Positions 63,935 to 64,000 of a stretch of DNA of 64,000 nt are shown here, piece after piece. A program made the translations under genes and the position numbers. The DNA comes from Segatella copri. Its GTDB lineage: Bacteria > Bacteroidota > Bacteroidia > Bacteroidales > Bacteroidaceae. The DNA is taken from positions 1-64,000 of the forward strand of contig NZ_VZAD01000040.1 in the NCBI RefSeq assembly GCF_009495355.1, read 5' to 3'. The notes under the pieces are model-generated. The model was not told where the DNA came from. It searched no databases and worked only from the letters and a program-made list of their open reading frames with translations. Each line of letters starts with the position of its first letter. Within the stretch, counting starts at the first letter, position 1.

Positions 63935-64000
63935 TTACTTTTCATACCCCTCATAGTAATAACTCTGCTCTATCCCCTTGAATATCACTTCACGGTTCTC
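63935..64000 (-). CDS. partial CDS, C-terminal end of an upstream gene
   Basis: The last 22 codons of a leftward frame run off the window edge (ENREVIFKGIEQSYYYEGYEK, then stop). It ends 29 bp before the mod start, so it belongs to the same operon. The sequence is too short to name; small DUF-type proteins often precede mod in such loci. Confidence 0.45.
   Translation of the reverse strand, partial: ENREVIFKGIEQSYYYEGYEK

Overview
The window looks like chromosome from an anaerobic Bacteroidales, most like Prevotella/Segatella. The grounds are the repeated Bacteroidetes-type promoter (-7 TAnnTTTG with a weak -33 TTG about 20 nt upstream), the absence of Shine-Dalgarno sequences, a TonB receptor/lipoprotein locus, an NADP isocitrate dehydrogenase of the eukaryote-like type, single-chain PurL, and DUF1573 and alpha-2-macroglobulin genes. 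No tRNA, rRNA, CRISPR array or insertion sequence was recognised.

Layout. 1-500: intergenic, with a dispersed repeat copy and a candidate small RNA. 518-8314 (-): ispH, a DUF1573 protein and a large alpha-2-macroglobulin. 8533-11028 (+): GH94 phosphorylase with a clear terminator. 11.1-22.5 kb: an AT-richer accessory island. It has a five-gene rightward operon (DUF4143 ATPase, two unknown small proteins, a PLD-nuclease/SF2-helicase fusion, and an Eco57I-like adenine methyltransferase). Downstream lie an inverted silent copy of the methyltransferase specificity domain and a serine recombinase. 22.6-24.5 kb (-): dnaK. 25.3-35.6 kb (-): a five-gene operon with TonB receptor, DUF4876 lipoprotein, DUF6850 barrel, secreted protein and M16 protease. 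35.7-40.2 kb (-): tex, then a histidine kinase/response regulator pair. 40.2-41.5 kb: a possible ncRNA, a 21-bp repeat array and a small HTH protein. 41.7-42.9 kb (-): icd. 43.1-47.8 kb (-): a TPP-riboswitch thiamine operon that uses a THI4-type thiazole synthase. 48-53 kb: an OmpA-like lipoprotein and purL, divergent across a 23-bp repeat array. 53.1-56.7 kb: a two-part chromate transporter, a lipoprotein and rmuC (-). 57-64 kb (-): a second defence island with type III-like mod and res, a decayed small ORF and a Fic protein.

The most interesting system is at 11.5-22.4 kb. The methyltransferase reading frame crosses a 25-bp sequence (19714-19738). This sequence recurs perfectly in inverted orientation at 21806-21830, three bases past the stop of a serine recombinase. 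Inversion between the two copies would join the methyltransferase in frame to a different C-terminal specificity domain. A second nested inverted repeat of 75 bp (73 identical) lies inside the specificity domain, so the proximal and distal halves could in principle be reassorted. A distal-half remnant of a third domain follows the active gene in frame after three stop codons. The locus is therefore read as a phase-variable, two-subunit (nuclease-helicase plus methyltransferase) restriction-like system. Its restriction activity, its inversion, and the roles of the three upstream genes are inferences.
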